DNA of 64,000 nt, from positions 1 to 64,000 of the forward strand of contig MGWR01000021.1 in the NCBI GenBank assembly GCA_001801085.1, in the 5' to 3' direction. Source of the stretch: Gallionellales bacterium GWA2_60_142 (GTDB lineage Bacteria; Pseudomonadota; Gammaproteobacteria; Burkholderiales; Gallionellaceae). Positions 29,005 through 39,145 of this stretch are shown one piece after another. Both the position numbers and the translations under genes were made by a program. The notes under the pieces are model-generated. The model made no database searches. It saw only the letters and a list, made by a program, of their open reading frames with translations, and had not been told where the DNA came from. Within the stretch, counting starts at the first letter, position 1; each line of letters starts with the position of its first letter.

Positions 29005-30498
29005 TCACTTCACATTTGCCACGGCGACCCGCGTCTTGGGCAGGCCGCGGTCCAGGAAGAAGCGCTCGGCGATGTTCACCGCATCTTCCGGGCCGGCGAT
29101 GTAGATGTCTCCCTGAAGCAGTTCCGCATCGGCCGCGACGATATCGCCCAGTTGCCCGAGCAGCGTCTCTTTGCGTTTGCCGCTGACGGTGCGCAGGTCG
29201 AAGCCGGCGATATGTTCCTCGTGGCGGAAGTTGTCCAGTGCGTCCTGCCAGGCCTGTGCGATGTTCTGAAGGTAGATGTGCTGCGGGCTGGAGCCGAACC
29301 AGTGCAGGCATATGCTTTCCGCTTCGAGCGACAGCGCGTGTTCGATCAGGCTCTTGATCGGAGCGAAGCCGGTATCGAAGGCGAAGAAGTACAGGGGGCG
29401 CGGGGATTTCTCGTGCAGGATGAATTCGCCCTGCGGCCCCTCGATCTCCACCACGTCGTTGTGGTGCAGGCGGTCGAAGACATAATCCGAGAACAGGTTG
29501 CCGGGCTGCCTGTGGATGTGGAACAGCAGGTTGCGGTCGTCGCAGGGGCAGCTGGCGATGGGTAGTTCTGCGCTATAGGCTTGCCCGACGCGCAGCGTGA
29601 CGCTCTGTCCCGCGAGGAAGCGCAGGCGCTGGGTGCGCGGGGTCTGCAGGTGCAGCAATAGCATGTCGTCGTTGAGATGCCCGGTCGTTTTGACATGGGC
29701 TTCGATCTGCTGGAAGGGGATGTCCTGCACGCCGCCCGCCACGGGTGCCTCGATCACCAGATCGCTGACGGCGGTATTGCTGCACAGCAGGATATAGCCC
29801 TGGTTCTTTTCCGCCTCGGAGATGACGAAGTCGTGCGACCGCGTCTTCTTCACTTCGCCGGACACCACCCTGGCCTTGCACAGGCCGCAGTTGCCGCCGC
29901 TGCAACCGTAGTTGAGCGGTATGCCCGCCCTCATTGCCGCCTCCAGCAGGGTGTCGTGCCCTTCGACCAAGAAGTCGTGTCTGCTCGGCAATATGGTCAC
30001 CTGGGCGGCGATGATGCGCAGGACGCTGTCTTTGATCTCCAGCGGATTGATGAATCCAGGTTCCATCGCCGACTCCACTTCCTGTTTGATCCATGTTTTC
30101 AGTTCCGCCATCGTCATGCGCGATTCCGGGGGCAGCCGGGATTCGGTCTCGGCCAGCTTGTCCCATAGCTTGCCCAGCAACGTATTGAACTGCCTGACTT
30201 GCCCCTGATTGATCGCCAGCGTCTTGCCGAGTTCGGTGACGCGCGCGGCCAGTACTTCCGCATCGGGCAGGGCTCGCTCGAATACGCGTTTGCCGAAAGC
30301 CCGTTCCTTGATCTGGGCGACCCGTCTGGACTCGGCGGTGTCTTCCAGTTGCGCGTCCGGATAGCAGACCAGCAGATTGCCGACCGTGACCATCCCGTCG
30401 TGGGAGATCATCTCGCCGCGCTGGATCTTCTTCTGCAGTTCCGCGCGCGTCACGCCGATCAATCTTGCGGCGCGCGTCAGGCTCAGCATCTCGTTCAT
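29005..30498 (-). CDS. HTH-like N-terminus fused to 2Fe-2S ferredoxin and FNR-type reductase
   Basis: SLTRAARLIGVTRAELQKKIQRGEM; CSGGNCGLCKARVVSGEV; FAD/NAD domains LPIASCP, FFAFDTGFAPIKSLIEHAL, IYIAGPEDAV. Confidence 0.85.
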   Translation of the reverse strand: MNEMLSLTRAARLIGVTRAELQKKIQRGEMISHDGMVTVGNLLVCYPDAQLEDTAESRRVAQIKERAFGKRVFERALPDAEVLAARVTELGKTLAINQGQVRQFNTLLGKLWDKLAETESRLPPESRMTMAELKTWIKQEVESAMEPGFINPLEIKDSVLRIIAAQVTILPSRHDFLVEGHDTLLEAAMRAGIPLNYGCSGGNCGLCKARVVSGEVKKTRSHDFVISEAEKNQGYILLCSNTAVSDLVIEAPVAGGVQDIPFQQIEAHVKTTGHLNDDMLLLHLQTPRTQRLRFLAGQSVTLRVGQAYSAELPIASCPCDDRNLLFHIHRQPGNLFSDYVFDRLHHNDVVEIEGPQGEFILHEKSPRPLYFFAFDTGFAPIKSLIEHALSLEAESICLHWFGSSPQHIYLQNIAQAWQDALDNFRHEEHIAGFDLRTVSGKRKETLLGQLGDIVAADAELLQGDIYIAGPEDAVNIAERFFLDRGLPKTRVAVANVK

Positions 30499-30576
30499 CG
30501 CATCCCCCGTTAAAGGTGTCAGGCTCGAACTGCGATCGCTTGCTTATCTCCTCTTGGTGCTAACGTCCGTCGGTGT

Positions 30577-31518
30577 TCACGGCATGCCAGCTACATGGCG
30601 GGTCTCGTTCAGCTTAGCCAGTTTTGCCTTCAGTTCCGGCAGGATCGCGGCAACGGCTTTTTCGCCTTCGAGCACCGCCTTGTTGCGACCGCTCGTGTCG
30701 GCTGCGGGAAGGCCTGCGATGACCGGGCGAATCACAATGTCCGCGCTGGAGTGCTCGTGGCGATTGAGCGTCTGTCCGAAGATGGAAAAACTCTGGCGCA
30801 TGATATCGACCATCCCGGTCGTTTTCCTGTCCTGCGGGCGGTCCGAAATATCGACGGCGATGACGAAATCCGCGCCCGCCGCGCGGGCAGCGCTGGCCGG
30901 AACCGGGGCGACGAGCCCGCCGTCCACGTACTCTTGACCGTTGATGGCGACCGGCTGGAAAAACACCGGAATGGACGAGGAGGCGCGTACCGCCATGCCG
31001 GTGTTACCAGAGCGGAATACGATCATCTCGCCGTTACCCAAGTTGGTGGCGACTGCGCCGAAGGTCTTCCGGAGTTTTTCTATCGGACGACCGCCGACAT
31101 TTTTGTTGATGAAGTCTTGCAAGGCCTGCCCCTTGATGCAGCCCCGCTTGTCCGAGATCATGGCCTCGGCCATGCAGCGGTAGAAACCCGAGCCGTCGAG
31201 CACTTGCTCTTCTTCCAGCGTCATGGACAGTTCTTGAATCTGGAAGCCGTTGAGTCCGGACGCATAGAGCGCGCCCACGACCGAGCCCGCGCTGGTCCCC
31301 ACGACGATGTCGGGAGAGATGCCTTGCGCTTCCAGCGCCTTGATTACGCCGACGTGCGCAAAGCCGCGCGCCGCGCCGCCGCCCAAGGCGAGCGCGATTT
31401 TGGCGGGCGGACGCTCCACGATAACGGGCGTGGGCGGAGACGGTGTCTGTTCGGGCGGCTTGGGTGTGCTGCATCCGGTTACGGAGAGCAGGAGGAGGGC
31501 GAAGGCGACTTTTTTCAT
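30577..31518 (-). CDS. Patatin-like phospholipase lipoprotein (RssA/YchK-like)
   Basis: Lipobox SVTGCS; LALGGGAARGFAHVGVIKAL, GTSAGSVVGAL, DGGLVAPVPAS. Confidence 0.92.
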   Translation of the reverse strand: MKKVAFALLLLSVTGCSTPKPPEQTPSPPTPVIVERPPAKIALALGGGAARGFAHVGVIKALEAQGISPDIVVGTSAGSVVGALYASGLNGFQIQELSMTLEEEQVLDGSGFYRCMAEAMISDKRGCIKGQALQDFINKNVGGRPIEKLRKTFGAVATNLGNGEMIVFRSGNTGMAVRASSSIPVFFQPVAINGQEYVDGGLVAPVPASAARAAGADFVIAVDISDRPQDRKTTGMVDIMRQSFSIFGQTLNRHEHSSADIVIRPVIAGLPAADTSGRNKAVLEGEKAVAAILPELKAKLAKLNETRHVAGMP

Positions 31519-31571
31519 GGTTCGGGTTCGGGAGCTTTCGGCGACGGGACGGGATTCGTAAGCGGGAGAAA

Positions 31572-32879
31572 CTATACCGCGAGCTTCGCCAGTTCGCCGC
31601 AGATTTCCGCGAACAGCGGACGCAGGCTCGTTTCTGCGTGATCGCAGCGTTGCTGTAGTGCGTGCAGCGCGGCCATATCTTCGGGCGATGCATCGCAGCG
31701 ATCCAGCAACTCTTCCAGCAGGCAGGCATAGGCGCGCACTTCGAGGCGTTGCAATGCGATGGCTTGTTGTGGGTCGGGCGGCAGGAAAGAGGCCGCGCCG
31801 AAATCTCCGAGCAGGCAGTCGCCTTCGTCGCTCCACAGGATGTTGTGCGCGTACAGGTCGCCGTGCATGATGCCTTGCGCATGGAGATGCTCCGCGACAG
31901 ACGCGATGCCGAGCGCGATGTTCAGCGCGACGGGCAGCGTGAAGCGGAGTTCCTGCGGGTAGATGTCTCGGGTGCAGGATTCTAGGCTGGGCGGGCTGGC
32001 GAGGTTGCGGAAGCTGGGGGCGATCAGCGACATCACCAGACCCGGCATCTGCTCTGGATGTTCGCAAACCTTGCCGATCACGGGTATCAGTCCGGGGTGC
32101 GCGCCGGCCGCGAGGCTGGCGGCCTTCTCGCTACGCGGCAGGCCGTCGCTGGTGAGCACGCCCTTGAACATCTTCACGGCCACCGGCTCGTCGCTCGCAT
32201 GGTGATGCGCGCGGTGGATCACGCCGGACGCGCCTTCGCCCAGCCTGTGCTGCAATTCCAGCGTGTGCCACTCGACCTCTGCGATATGCAGATGCTCCAG
32301 CGCGGCGGCTTCGCTGCCGTCGCTGCACGGGTTGCCGGAACAGGCCAGCCAGGCGAGGCGGGGCAGGGTGAGCAACCAGTCGGGCAGATGCTCGAAACGG
32401 TTCGCGGCGATGCGCAGCAGTTCCAGGTTCTTGCAGTCAGCCAGTTCGTCCGGCAGGCGCTGCAACTGGTTGCCGGCCAGCATGAGTTTCTGCAGCCGCG
32501 AACACTTGCGGATCTCTGCGGGCAGTTCGTGCAGGCGGTTGTCGGTGAGGATCAGCCAGCGCAGTCTTGCGGGCAGGGCTGCTGCGGGCAACTCGCTGAT
32601 CTGGTTGGCCTTGAAGCCGATCATCTCCAGATTCGCGCAGCGTCCCAGCACTTCCGGCACGCGGGTGAAGTCGTTGTCGGAGCAGAAGATCACGCGCAGC
32701 CTGTGCAGGCGGTGCAGGTCGTCCGGCAGGCTGGAAAGCCGGTTGCCGGAGAGGTTGAGTATCTCCAGCGAGTCGGCCAGATCGAATATCTCGCGCGGGA
32801 ATTCGGTCAGCCCGCAGGAAAGATCGAGACGCTTGATGCCGGCCAGTTCGCCGGCGCGCAAGGATGCCAGAGTGTGCAT
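31572..32879 (-). CDS. Leucine-rich repeat protein with C-terminal protein kinase domain
   Basis: Repeated LxxLxLxxNxLxxLP units; LGEGASGVIHRAHH, VAVKMFKG, MHGDLYAHNILW, LLGDFGAAS. Confidence 0.88.
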   Translation of the reverse strand: MHTLASLRAGELAGIKRLDLSCGLTEFPREIFDLADSLEILNLSGNRLSSLPDDLHRLHRLRVIFCSDNDFTRVPEVLGRCANLEMIGFKANQISELPAAALPARLRWLILTDNRLHELPAEIRKCSRLQKLMLAGNQLQRLPDELADCKNLELLRIAANRFEHLPDWLLTLPRLAWLACSGNPCSDGSEAAALEHLHIAEVEWHTLELQHRLGEGASGVIHRAHHHASDEPVAVKMFKGVLTSDGLPRSEKAASLAAGAHPGLIPVIGKVCEHPEQMPGLVMSLIAPSFRNLASPPSLESCTRDIYPQELRFTLPVALNIALGIASVAEHLHAQGIMHGDLYAHNILWSDEGDCLLGDFGAASFLPPDPQQAIALQRLEVRAYACLLEELLDRCDASPEDMAALHALQQRCDHAETSLRPLFAEICGELAKLAV

Positions 32880-32900
32880 GAGGAAGGGGACTCTGGCTGG

Positions 32901-35297
32901 TCAGGAATGTTCCGGATCTTGAGGGCCGGAAGGCGGTGACTGATCGCGGATTCCGATATGGTATGTGTTCTTGCCGGCCACCTTGGCCATGTACATGGCA
33001 TGATCGGCTTGTCTTACCAGCTCGTCTTCGTTGCGGGCATCTTCGGAGTAGCGCGCGATGCCGATGCTGATACCGATATGCACCCGGTTTCCATCTATGT
33101 CGAAGGGGGCGGAAATGGCGTCGATGATTTTCTGCGCGATGGCGACGACATCTTCCTGCTTGTGCGCATCGTTGAGGATGATGGTGAATTCGTCACCGCC
33201 CAGGCGCGATACGGTGTCGCTTTCCCGAACGCAGGCGGACATGCGCTCTGCCGTGATTTTCAGCACCATGTCTCCGGCATGATGCCCTTGGGTGTCGTTT
33301 ACCTTTTTGAAGCCGTCCAGATCTAGGTACAGCAGAGTCAGTCCGACCTCGTGCCGTTTCGCCAGCACCAGAGCCTGACGCAGGCGGTCGTAGAACAAGG
33401 CCCGGTTCGGCAGGCCGGTCAGTGTGTCGAAGTGCGCCATGCGCTCGATGCGTTGTTGGATCTCCTGCTGTTCGGTAATGTCCTGAATGGTGCCGACGGA
33501 GCGTATCGGGGCGCCTTTCGTGTCAAAAGAGGTTTGGCAACGTTCGTGTACCCACTTGATGCGTCCATCCCGCATGAGCAGGCGATGGACGATTTCATAA
33601 GGCTGCCGGGTTTGCAGCGAATCGGTGTAGGCGCTATTCACCGCGTCTCGGTCTTCAGGATGAACGGCATTGAGGAATCCTTCGTAGGTCGGTGCGAAAT
33701 CATGCGATTCGATTTCGAACAGCCTGAAAACCTGTTCCGACCAGAAGAGCTCGCCGCTGATGTGATCCAGCGCCCAGTTGCCGAGATGCGAAATACGCTG
33801 GGCTTCCACCAGTCTTTCTTCGCTCTCGCGCATGCGGGCCTCTGCCTGGATGCGTTCGGAGATGTCTCGGTTGGATGCCCGCCGTCCCAGGTATTTTCCC
33901 GTTGCGCTGAATACCGCCTGGCAACGGTGTTCCAGCCAACGTGTCTGGCCGTCGGGCAGCACGATGCGAACTATCAGTTCCGCGGGCTCGTCTTCCTCTT
34001 TCTCCAGTTGGTGAAGATGCTCCCTCATGTGCGGGCGGTCTTGCGGGTGGGTGATTCTGATCAGCAGATCCGGGTCGGCGATGAATTCTTCGACGGTGCG
34101 GCCGGTGATGCGCTCGCAGGATGGCGAGCAATAGACGTAATTTTCCGCTGGGTCTATCCAGGTTTCCCAGTTGTAGGTGTAATCCGCGACGGCTTTGTAG
34201 CTGACGTTTGCTTCGGCCAGCAAATGCCATGAGCGGGCCAGCACCCAGCAAGCCACGCCGGTCAGGGTTAGCAGCAAACCCAGGATCCATGCCGCCTTGC
34301 GCCAGATTGCCTGCCGAAGCGCGTCCAATTCACCTGCGGAATAATGTGTGATCGATTTCCATAAATACTGCCGGTATTCGAGTTCGCTGTGGCTCGGGGC
34401 GAACGCTACGCCGGTGCCGGAGGCGGTTTTCTGATTGGACAGGAGGGGATAAACCGTTCCCCATGTCCATATTCCGTCATCGAGTATGACTTGACCGCTA
34501 TCGCTGGCGCGTATGCGTTCCCATGCGGCCGGGGCGCGTGCCGCAAGGGTTAGTTCCTGACGATTGAATATGAATCCCCATTCGTCGGACGGGGCGGGGC
34601 TCATCAGCCAGTAACCTGCGCGATTGACGAGCATGCGGTGTTCGGCGATGTCGGCCGTTGCCTTGGTGTAGGCCTGCAGCAATTTGGCGCCGTAGTAGTT
34701 GAGTATGACGATCCCGCGATTCCGGCCTGTCGCGTCGGCAACCGGGGTGGCGATGCGGATCATGGGTTTGTAGGGGATCTCGATTTTTTCTTGCTCGATG
34801 TTGAGGTCGAGCGGTGAAACGAATATTTCGCCGGGATTGAGCCTGATCGTGTCGGTGAAATAGTAGCGGGCGCTTTTGTCCTGTAGTTTGTCTGCAGGTA
34901 CGGTTACGGGTTTGCCATTGATGAAATCGACGCGAACCATTTCCATGCCGTTCTCGTCGATCCAGCGTATCTGGTCGTAATCTTCCTTGCTGCTGGAAAA
35001 AATCGCGAAGTCTTCGGCCAGGTGCGTGAGGTGTTCCGGCGCAGGTTGCTCGATGGCGTTGCGCAGGGCGCTGTGCCCGGACAGGAACATGAGGTCTTTG
35101 GCGATGAATTCGATCTTGTCCGAGAGGGCGCTCGCTCCCAGCTTGGCGTTCGATTCCTGAAGATGGTGCAGTTGCGCGAGTTCGTTCTTGATCGAGTTAC
35201 TGGCAAAGAAAATCGCGCCGCCACTCAATAATAGAACCAGCGGCAAGAACAGTTGCAGGAACAGCGAGACGAGGCTTTTTGACTTGCTTTGTAACAT
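32901..35297 (-). CDS. Membrane diguanylate cyclase (periplasmic sensor, PAS repeats, GGDEF)
   Basis: Two TM segments, PAS/PAC segments, DTVSRLGGDEFTIIL. Confidence 0.93.
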   Translation of the reverse strand: MLQSKSKSLVSLFLQLFLPLVLLLSGGAIFFASNSIKNELAQLHHLQESNAKLGASALSDKIEFIAKDLMFLSGHSALRNAIEQPAPEHLTHLAEDFAIFSSSKEDYDQIRWIDENGMEMVRVDFINGKPVTVPADKLQDKSARYYFTDTIRLNPGEIFVSPLDLNIEQEKIEIPYKPMIRIATPVADATGRNRGIVILNYYGAKLLQAYTKATADIAEHRMLVNRAGYWLMSPAPSDEWGFIFNRQELTLAARAPAAWERIRASDSGQVILDDGIWTWGTVYPLLSNQKTASGTGVAFAPSHSELEYRQYLWKSITHYSAGELDALRQAIWRKAAWILGLLLTLTGVACWVLARSWHLLAEANVSYKAVADYTYNWETWIDPAENYVYCSPSCERITGRTVEEFIADPDLLIRITHPQDRPHMREHLHQLEKEEDEPAELIVRIVLPDGQTRWLEHRCQAVFSATGKYLGRRASNRDISERIQAEARMRESEERLVEAQRISHLGNWALDHISGELFWSEQVFRLFEIESHDFAPTYEGFLNAVHPEDRDAVNSAYTDSLQTRQPYEIVHRLLMRDGRIKWVHERCQTSFDTKGAPIRSVGTIQDITEQQEIQQRIERMAHFDTLTGLPNRALFYDRLRQALVLAKRHEVGLTLLYLDLDGFKKVNDTQGHHAGDMVLKITAERMSACVRESDTVSRLGGDEFTIILNDAHKQEDVVAIAQKIIDAISAPFDIDGNRVHIGISIGIARYSEDARNEDELVRQADHAMYMAKVAGKNTYHIGIRDQSPPSGPQDPEHS

Positions 35298-35474
35298 GAT
35301 GATCTCTGGACTCCCGGCTTGATATTATGCCGGAATCTCTCCTGCGTCATTCGGTCGATGGGAGCGGCTGCGCGGTTCGATGAGGACGGATTCCTCGAAT
35401 CTCCGCAAGCGGAAGAATGTGTTTCCACCGCCGGGTGACCGGCAGGTCGATTGCCTGGCGTCAGGACTTGCCGG

Positions 35475-37337
35475 TCAGTATCCCAGCGCTCGCGCACCCT
35501 GATAGAAGACGAAGCTGACCAGCCAGGCCAGCAGCAGCGACCAGCCGAGCGCGAACAGCGTGTAGCGCATGTCTTTCGCCTCGCTTCGCAGCGTGGCGAT
35601 CGCGGACAAACAGGGGGTGTAGATCAGCGTGAACAGCATGAAGCTGTAGGCCTGTACCCAGTCCAACTGCTGCGCCAGCGCGCCGCCCAGCGCCTCGCCG
35701 GAAAGGCCGTAGATCACCGCGAGCGAGCCGATGACGATCTCCTTGGCGACGAAGCCGAACAGTAGCGCGATGGTGAGGTTGGCATCGATGCCGATGGGCG
35801 CGAATATCGGCTGCAGCGCGCCGCCCAGCATGCCGGCCAGCGTGTCGGCGCTCGCCGGTGCGGCGGAGAACGGCAGATGGGTCAGCAGCCACACCAGTAC
35901 GACACCGGCGACGATGAACTTGGTGGCGCGGCGCAGGAAGTGCTGCACCTCCAGCCAGCCGCGAACCACCATCTGGCGCGGCGTGGGGAAGCGGTAGGGC
36001 GGCAGTTCCAGCACGAAGGGTTCCTGGCTGTGGAACTTGCCCCTGAACAGCAGTGCGGTCAGGATTGCCGCGGCGAAGCTGAACAAGTACAGGCTGAACA
36101 GCACCAGTGCCGCATTGGCGGGGGCGAACAGTGCGGCAGTGATGAACACGAACACCTGCAAACGCGCGGAGCACAGCGAGAACGGGATCACCAGCATCGT
36201 CAGCAGGCGTAGCGAGCGCGAGCGCATCACGCGCGTGCCCATCAGCGCGGGCACGTTGCAGCCGAAGCCCATCAGCAGCATCACGAAGCCGCGCCCGTCC
36301 AGCCCCATCCTCGCCATCAACGCGTCCATCAGGAAGGCCGCGCGCGACAGGTAGCCGCTGTCCTCGACCATCGCCATGAACAGGAAGAACAGCACGATGA
36401 TGGGCACGAAGGCCGCGACGGTCAGGTAGCCGCTGTCCTCGACCATCGCCATGAACAGGAAGAACAGCACGATGATGGGCACGAAGGCCGCGACGGTCGC
36501 GACGCCGTTGTAGACGCCGTCCAGCAGCAGGCCGGACAGCCAGGCGGGCGCGTTGGCGAATGCCGGGTCGAGCACAGTCTCGCGCAGCCAGCCCAGCAGT
36601 TCCGCGACGCCGCCCTGCAGCGGCTGGCCGAGCAGGAAGATGCCCTGAAACAGCAGATACATGATGCCGAAAAAAATCGGCAGTCCGGCCCAAGGGTGCA
36701 GCATCACGCGATCCAACTTGTCGGTGAGGTGCTCCGGCATCTGCGCCGGGACCTGCACCGCGTGTTTCAGCACGCGCGCCATCTCGGTCTCGATGTGTTC
36801 GTCCTGTTCCAGTTGCGAGCGCAATTGCTCGGCCATGCCGGGCGTGGGGTAGCGCAACGCTTTCGTGACGGCCTGCAGCGCCTCCTGGTAGCCGGTGCCG
36901 TATTTTCCGCTGAGCAGGAAGATGGGCATGTCCAGCAGCTCGGCCATCTTTTTGACGTCTATCGTGATGCCGTATTTCTTCGCCTCGTCGGCCATGTTCA
37001 GCAGCACGACGACGTTCATGTTCAGCTGCTTCAGTTGCAGCAGCAGGCTCATCTGGCGCTCGATCTGGGTCGCGTTCAGGATCACCAGCGCGAGGTCGGG
37101 CACGTTGTCGTGCAGGAAGTGGCGCACCACCTGCTCGTCGTCGGAGAAGCCGTGCAGGTCGTAGATGCCGGGCAGGTCGATGATCTCGACCATGTCGCCG
37201 CCGAGCAGAATTTTTCCGGAGAGCAGCTCGACGGTGATGCCGGGCCAGTTGCCGACGCGGGCAGCACCCCCGGTCATACGGTTGAACAGCGTGGACTTGC
37301 CGGTGTTCGGCATGCCTAGCAGGGCGATACGCTTCAT
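35475..37337 (-). CDS. feoB: FeoB ferrous iron transporter (contains a 25-aa internal tandem duplication)
   Basis: GMPNTGKSTLFNRMTGG G1, DLPGIYDL, gate motif VEDSGYLSRAAFLMDALM; downstream of feoA. Confidence 0.93.
   Translation of the reverse strand: MKRIALLGMPNTGKSTLFNRMTGGAARVGNWPGITVELLSGKILLGGDMVEIIDLPGIYDLHGFSDDEQVVRHFLHDNVPDLALVILNATQIERQMSLLLQLKQLNMNVVVLLNMADEAKKYGITIDVKKMAELLDMPIFLLSGKYGTGYQEALQAVTKALRYPTPGMAEQLRSQLEQDEHIETEMARVLKHAVQVPAQMPEHLTDKLDRVMLHPWAGLPIFFGIMYLLFQGIFLLGQPLQGGVAELLGWLRETVLDPAFANAPAWLSGLLLDGVYNGVATVAAFVPIIVLFFLFMAMVEDSGYLTVAAFVPIIVLFFLFMAMVEDSGYLSRAAFLMDALMARMGLDGRGFVMLLMGFGCNVPALMGTRVMRSRSLRLLTMLVIPFSLCSARLQVFVFITAALFAPANAALVLFSLYLFSFAAAILTALLFRGKFHSQEPFVLELPPYRFPTPRQMVVRGWLEVQHFLRRATKFIVAGVVLVWLLTHLPFSAAPASADTLAGMLGGALQPIFAPIGIDANLTIALLFGFVAKEIVIGSLAVIYGLSGEALGGALAQQLDWVQAYSFMLFTLIYTPCLSAIATLRSEAKDMRYTLFALGWSLLLAWLVSFVFYQGARALGY
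36348..36497. repeat. Perfect 2 x 75-bp tandem duplication within feoB
   Basis: caggtagccgctgtcctcgaccatcgccatgaacaggaagaacagcacgatgatgggcacgaaggccgcgacggt at 36348-36422 and 36423-36497. Confidence 0.97.
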
Positions 37338-37579
37338 GTTCCGGACACTCCCTTGCATACATTGATCTTGGCCGCCTCGTTGCGGCGCAGCAGCACGTCG
37401 GTGGTGCCGACGCGCACCTGCAGCGGGCCGGAGAACGCGGCGCGGCGTATCAACTCGACCTGTTTGCCGCTGCGGAACCCCAGCGCCAGCAGCCGTTGGT
37501 GCAGCGCCTCTTCGGCGTGGATAGCCACTATCGTGGCGGTGTCGCCCGGTTGCAGGCTGGCAAGTGTGATCGAGGACAT
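37334..37579 (-). CDS. feoA: FeoA family protein
   Basis: SITLASLQPGDTATIVAIHAEEALHQRLLALGFRSGKQVELIRRAAFSGPLQVRVGTTDVLLRRNEAAKI. Confidence 0.9.
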   Translation of the reverse strand: MSSITLASLQPGDTATIVAIHAEEALHQRLLALGFRSGKQVELIRRAAFSGPLQVRVGTTDVLLRRNEAAKINVCKGVSGT

Positions 37580-37609
37580 GGGGTGTATCCCGTAGTGATT
37601 TGCGTAGAT

Positions 37610-37628
37610 GATAATAGTTCTCATTTGC
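37610..37628. promoter_or_regulatory. Candidate Fur box GATAATAGTTCTCATTTGC
   Basis: 13/19 match to GATAATGATAATCATTATC, between divergent feoA and fur. Confidence 0.6.
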
Positions 37629-37680
37629 AACTGCAAGCGCTTTCAGGCAAGATACCCAAAAACGACAGGAGAGCGTTGAT

Positions 37681-38112
37681 ATGGATAAACCCCAACCCGA
37701 TGACTTGAAAGACGCAGGCCTCAAATCCACCGTGCCGAGGCTCAATATTCTTGCCCTGTTCAAGTCCGGTCAGGAGCGCCACATGAGCGCGGAAGACGTG
37801 TACAAGCAACTGCTGGCCAAGGGCGACGACGTGGGGCTGGCTACGGTCTATCGCGTGCTGACGCAGTTCGAGCAGGCCGGGCTGCTGGTGCGCCATTATT
37901 TCGAGGGCGGCAAATCGGTGTTCGAGCTCAATCAGGGCAAGCATCACGACCACATCGTCTGTCTGCAATGCGGTCACGTCGAGGAATTCTACGATGCGGA
38001 TATCGAGTCTCGTCAGGAAAAGGTCGCTACCGAACGCGGTTTTGCCGTTCACAACCACTCGCTTCACATCTATGCGGATTGCAACAAGAAGGCGTGCCCG
38101 CACAAGCACTAA
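37681..38112 (+). CDS. fur: Ferric uptake regulator
   Basis: LKSTVPRLNILALF...HMSAEDVYKQLLAKGDDVGLATVYRVLTQFEQAGLLVRH; HHDHIVCLQCGHVEEF. Confidence 0.97.
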   Translation: MDKPQPDDLKDAGLKSTVPRLNILALFKSGQERHMSAEDVYKQLLAKGDDVGLATVYRVLTQFEQAGLLVRHYFEGGKSVFELNQGKHHDHIVCLQCGHVEEFYDADIESRQEKVATERGFAVHNHSLHIYADCNKKACPHKH

Positions 38113-38221
38113 GGTATCGCCAGGGGCGTTGTTCGATGGCGCTGCATCTTTTGTCGCGCGGCCCTTTGGCCGCGTTGGCGTATTGCGGTAGAATGCCGCA
38201 TTTATTTTGGTGGCAGGCAAA

Positions 38222-39118
38222 ATGATCAAGGGCAGTATCGTAGCAATCGTCACCCCCATGCATGAGGATGGCAGTCTGGACTTGGCGTCGTTCCGCGCGC
38301 TGATCGATTTCCATATCGAACAGGGGACGGACGGCATCGTCGTGGTTGGCACGACCGGCGAGTCTCCCACCGTGGACGTCGAAGAACACGAGACGCTGAT
38401 CGCCGAGGCGGTCAAGCATGTCGCGGGGCGCATCCCGGTGATCGCCGGCACCGGCGCGAATTCCACCAAGGAAGCCATCGAGCTGGCGTTGTTTTCGAAG
38501 AAGGCCGGCGCGGACGCATCGCTGACCGTGGTGCCTTATTACAACAAGCCGACCCAGGAAGGCCTGTACCTGCACTTCAAGGCCATCGCCGAGGCGGTGG
38601 ACATGCCGCATATCCTGTACAACGTGCCGGGCCGCACCGTGGCCGACATGAACAACGACACCGTGCTGCGTCTGGCGCAGATCCCCAATATCGTCGGTAT
38701 CAAGGATGCGACCGGCAACATTGAGCGCGGCAGCGATCTGTTGCAGCGCGCGGCTGCATTGAAGCAAACCATCGGGGACTTCGCGGTCTACAGCGGCGAC
38801 GACGCCAGCACACTGGCGCTGATGCTGCTCGGCGCGGCAGGCACGATCTCGGTGACCGCTAACGTTGCACCGAAACTGATGCACGAGATGTGCGCGGCCG
38901 CGCTGGTCGGCGATCTCGCCCGCGCGCGCGACATCAACTTCCAGTTGCTTGGGCTACATCGCAACCTGTTCGTCGAGGCGAATCCGATCCCGGTGAAGTG
39001 GGCGGTGGCGCGCATGGGCAAGATGAAGAATACGTTGCGCTTGCCGCTGACGCCGCTTTCCACAGGCGGGCAGCCGGCGGTCGAAGCGGCGATGCGTCAG
39101 GCCGGCGTCATCAATTAA
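38222..39118 (+). CDS. dapA: 4-hydroxy-tetrahydrodipicolinate synthase
   Basis: [65 protein letters not shown]. Confidence 0.97.
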   Translation: MIKGSIVAIVTPMHEDGSLDLASFRALIDFHIEQGTDGIVVVGTTGESPTVDVEEHETLIAEAVKHVAGRIPVIAGTGANSTKEAIELALFSKKAGADASLTVVPYYNKPTQEGLYLHFKAIAEAVDMPHILYNVPGRTVADMNNDTVLRLAQIPNIVGIKDATGNIERGSDLLQRAAALKQTIGDFAVYSGDDASTLALMLLGAAGTISVTANVAPKLMHEMCAAALVGDLARARDINFQLLGLHRNLFVEANPIPVKWAVARMGKMKNTLRLPLTPLSTGGQPAVEAAMRQAGVIN

Positions 39119-39145
39119 TCGTACGGAATCACCGGAGAGAAATAC

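Noticed and set aside
30577-32067. 496-aa ORF including the patatin-like gene with a long N-terminal extension
   Set aside because: Extension is out-of-frame LRR-kinase sequence; the lipoprotein start at 31518 is preferred.
35461-37362. 633-aa minus-strand ORF in another frame of feoB
   Set aside because: Frame-shifted shadow (Arg/Ala/Gly-rich, low complexity); the FeoB frame has all the family motifs.
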